Assembly: GCA_014650475.1 (NCBI GenBank)
Contig: BMVA01000007.1
Coordinates: 1 to 64,000 of the forward strand
Direction: 5' to 3'
DNA length: 64,000 bases
From: Streptomyces albogriseolus
Lineage (GTDB): Bacteria > Actinomycetota > Actinomycetes > Streptomycetales > Streptomycetaceae
The notes under the pieces were generated by a model that did not search any database, was not told where the DNA came from, and saw only the letters and a list, made by a program, of their open reading frames with translations. Shown in pieces: positions 62,692 through 64,000 of this stretch; positions within the stretch are counted from its first letter, which is position 1, and every line of letters begins with the position of its first letter. Position numbers and translations under genes: made by a program.

Positions 62692-63867
62692 GTGAACGAC
62701 CTCGCCCCGCTCCTCACCCCCGAAGGCCGCGCCCTCCTCGACGAGGTGCGCGACACCGACCCGGCGCACGAACTCGCCGTCGCGACCCGGCTGCGCCGCG
62801 ACCACCCGGCCGAGCTGGTCTCGGCCGCGCTCGGCCAGGCGCGGCTGCGGCAGCGGGCCGTGGCGAAGTTCGGGGCGGAGGACGCGGCGCGGATGTTCTT
62901 CACGCCGAACGGGGTGGAGCAGTCCACCCGGCGCGGCGTCGCCGCGTACCGGGCGGAGCGGCTGCGGGCGGCGGGCGTACGGTCGGTCGCCGACCTGTGC
63001 TGCGGGATCGGCGGGGACGCGATCGCGCTGGCGCGGGCCGGGATCCGGGTCCTCGCGGTGGACCGGGACCCGCAGACGGCCGCGGCCGCCCGTGCCAACG
63101 CGGACGCGCTCGGCCTCGCCGGCCTCATCGAGGTGCGCGAGGCGGATGTGACGGAGGTCGACACGTCCGCCTACGACGCGGTGTTCGTGGACCCAGCCCG
63201 GCGCTCGTCGAAGCGCGGCCGGATCTTCGACCCGGAGGCGTACTCGCCTCCCCTGTCCTGGGCGGTACGGGCGGCGCTGAAGGCGCCCAGGGCCGCCGCC
63301 CTGAAGGTCGCCCCCGGCATCCCGCACGAGGCGGTTCCGGCCGAGGCCGAGGCGGAGTGGATCTCCGACGGCGGGGACGTGAAGGAGGCGGTCCTGTGGT
63401 TCGGCACGGCCCCGGGCACGATCCGCGCGACCCTGCTCCCTGGCCCGCGCACCCTGGTCTCCCGCGGCCTCCCCGACCCCGCGGTCCGTCCCGTCGGACG
63501 CTACCTGTACGAGCCCGACGGCGCCGTCATCCGCTCCCACCTGGTGGCCGAGGTCGCCGAACCCCTCGACGGCGGCCTGATCGACCCGACCATCGCCTAC
63601 ATCACCGCGGACACCCTGAACCCGACCCCGTACGCCACGGCGTACGAGATCACCGACCGGCTCCCCTTCAACGTCAAGAAGCTGAAGGCGCTGCTGCGGG
63701 AGCGCGAGGTGGGGGTCCTCACCGTCAAGAAGCGCGGCTCGGCCGTCGAGCCGGAGGAACTCCGCCGCAAGGCCCTGCCGAAGCCGCACGGCACCGCGTC
63801 GGTCACGGTGTTCCTCACCCGGGTCGCGGGCGCCCCGACGATGCTGCTGGGCCACCCGGCACGCTGA
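62692..63867 (+). CDS. class I SAM-dependent methyltransferase, THUMP-like
   Basis: A 391-residue protein starting at GTG 62692. A helical N-domain precedes the Rossmann methyltransferase: motif I VADLCCGIGGDAIALARAGI, the acidic residue in LAVDRDPQTAAAA, motif IV VFVDPARRS and GRIFDPEAYSPPL. The C-terminal THUMP-like domain (IAYITADTLNPTPYATAYEI ... LREREVGVLTVKKRGSAVEP) suggests an RNA substrate. No ribosome site is visible; CACAAT (62680-62685) could be a -10 giving a leaderless message. Divergent from the deacetylase pair. Confidence 0.9.
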   Translation: MNDLAPLLTPEGRALLDEVRDTDPAHELAVATRLRRDHPAELVSAALGQARLRQRAVAKFGAEDAARMFFTPNGVEQSTRRGVAAYRAERLRAAGVRSVADLCCGIGGDAIALARAGIRVLAVDRDPQTAAAARANADALGLAGLIEVREADVTEVDTSAYDAVFVDPARRSSKRGRIFDPEAYSPPLSWAVRAALKAPRAAALKVAPGIPHEAVPAEAEAEWISDGGDVKEAVLWFGTAPGTIRATLLPGPRTLVSRGLPDPAVRPVGRYLYEPDGAVIRSHLVAEVAEPLDGGLIDPTIAYITADTLNPTPYATAYEITDRLPFNVKKLKALLREREVGVLTVKKRGSAVEPEELRRKALPKPHGTASVTVFLTRVAGAPTMLLGHPAR

Positions 63868-64000
63868 AGCGACGCCGGTGCGCGCGGCTTCCCGAGGACG
63901 CGAAGCCCTCGCACCACGGCCGGTCACTGCCCGCCTGTACGACAGCCGCGCGTTGGCCCGGACACCACCCGTCCCGTCTCTACCGGCTGGTGACGCCTCG

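Noticed and set aside
61681-63927. 748-residue minus-strand reading extending the second deacetylase through the methyltransferase region
   Set aside because: Upstream of 62601 it is antisense to the methyltransferase gene and has shadow composition.

Overview
This is a contiguous stretch of a very GC-rich actinobacterial chromosome, almost certainly a Streptomyces. It carries bldM and whiD back to back, an actinobacterial ECF sigma gene beside guaB, a GroES/GroEL1 pair under CIRCE elements, a five-gene Ser/Thr kinase array, a class E sortase substrate (LAETG) and a ydaO-type c-di-AMP riboswitch in front of an NlpC/P60 hydrolase. From memory the order matches the S. coelicolor SCO4761-SCO4800 neighbourhood, read in reverse. 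No tRNA, rRNA, insertion sequence or CRISPR array was seen.

Layout. 1-9.5 kb: 3' end of a DUF5691 gene, a small B12-binding mutase subunit, a lipase-like hydrolase, an M23 peptidase with a long aromatic low-complexity region, pcrA, and an NlpC/P60 peptidase behind a c-di-AMP riboswitch. 9.5-14.7 kb: membrane proteins and a PspC-type two-component system divergent from a PspC membrane protein. 14.9-21.8 kb: a large membrane protein, a class II aldolase, a flavin-type oxidase, guaA, a chorismate mutase behind a candidate Phe/Tyr leader-peptide attenuator, and a sortase-anchored surface protein. 21.9-25.4 kb: a GMC oxidoreductase/aldehyde dehydrogenase pair. 25.5-35.3 kb: five consecutive kinase genes on the minus strand, one of them a predicted pseudokinase. 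35.6-42.5 kb: glpD, an NDP-sugar dehydrogenase homologue lacking the catalytic Cys, guaB3, guaB and the ECF sigma gene. 43.1-44.5 kb: the developmental pair bldM/whiD. 44.5-48 kb: LysR, MOSC, SDR and a SnoaL-like protein.

About 48-56 kb is an accessory block: a lipoprotein with two signal-peptide-like segments, a decayed pglX (BREX type 2) 3' fragment, an XRE/DUF397 regulatory pair, a secreted NucA/NucB-type DNase, a HTH protein, a protein with two possible nuclease cores, an anti-sigma-like ATPase and a YefM/YoeB toxin-antitoxin pair. The core resumes at 56-64 kb with a septum-formation-type lipoprotein, a Gly/Asp-tailed protein, groEL1, groES, two translationally coupled polysaccharide deacetylases and a methyltransferase.

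Shared themes are cell-envelope remodelling (M23, NlpC/P60, deacetylases, kinase array, sortase substrate), guanine nucleotide supply (guaA, guaB, guaB3) and sporulation control (bldM with a near-perfect sigma-BldN promoter, whiD). Overlapping start/stop codons indicate translational coupling for the histidine kinase/response regulator, XRE/DUF397, YefM/YoeB and deacetylase pairs.
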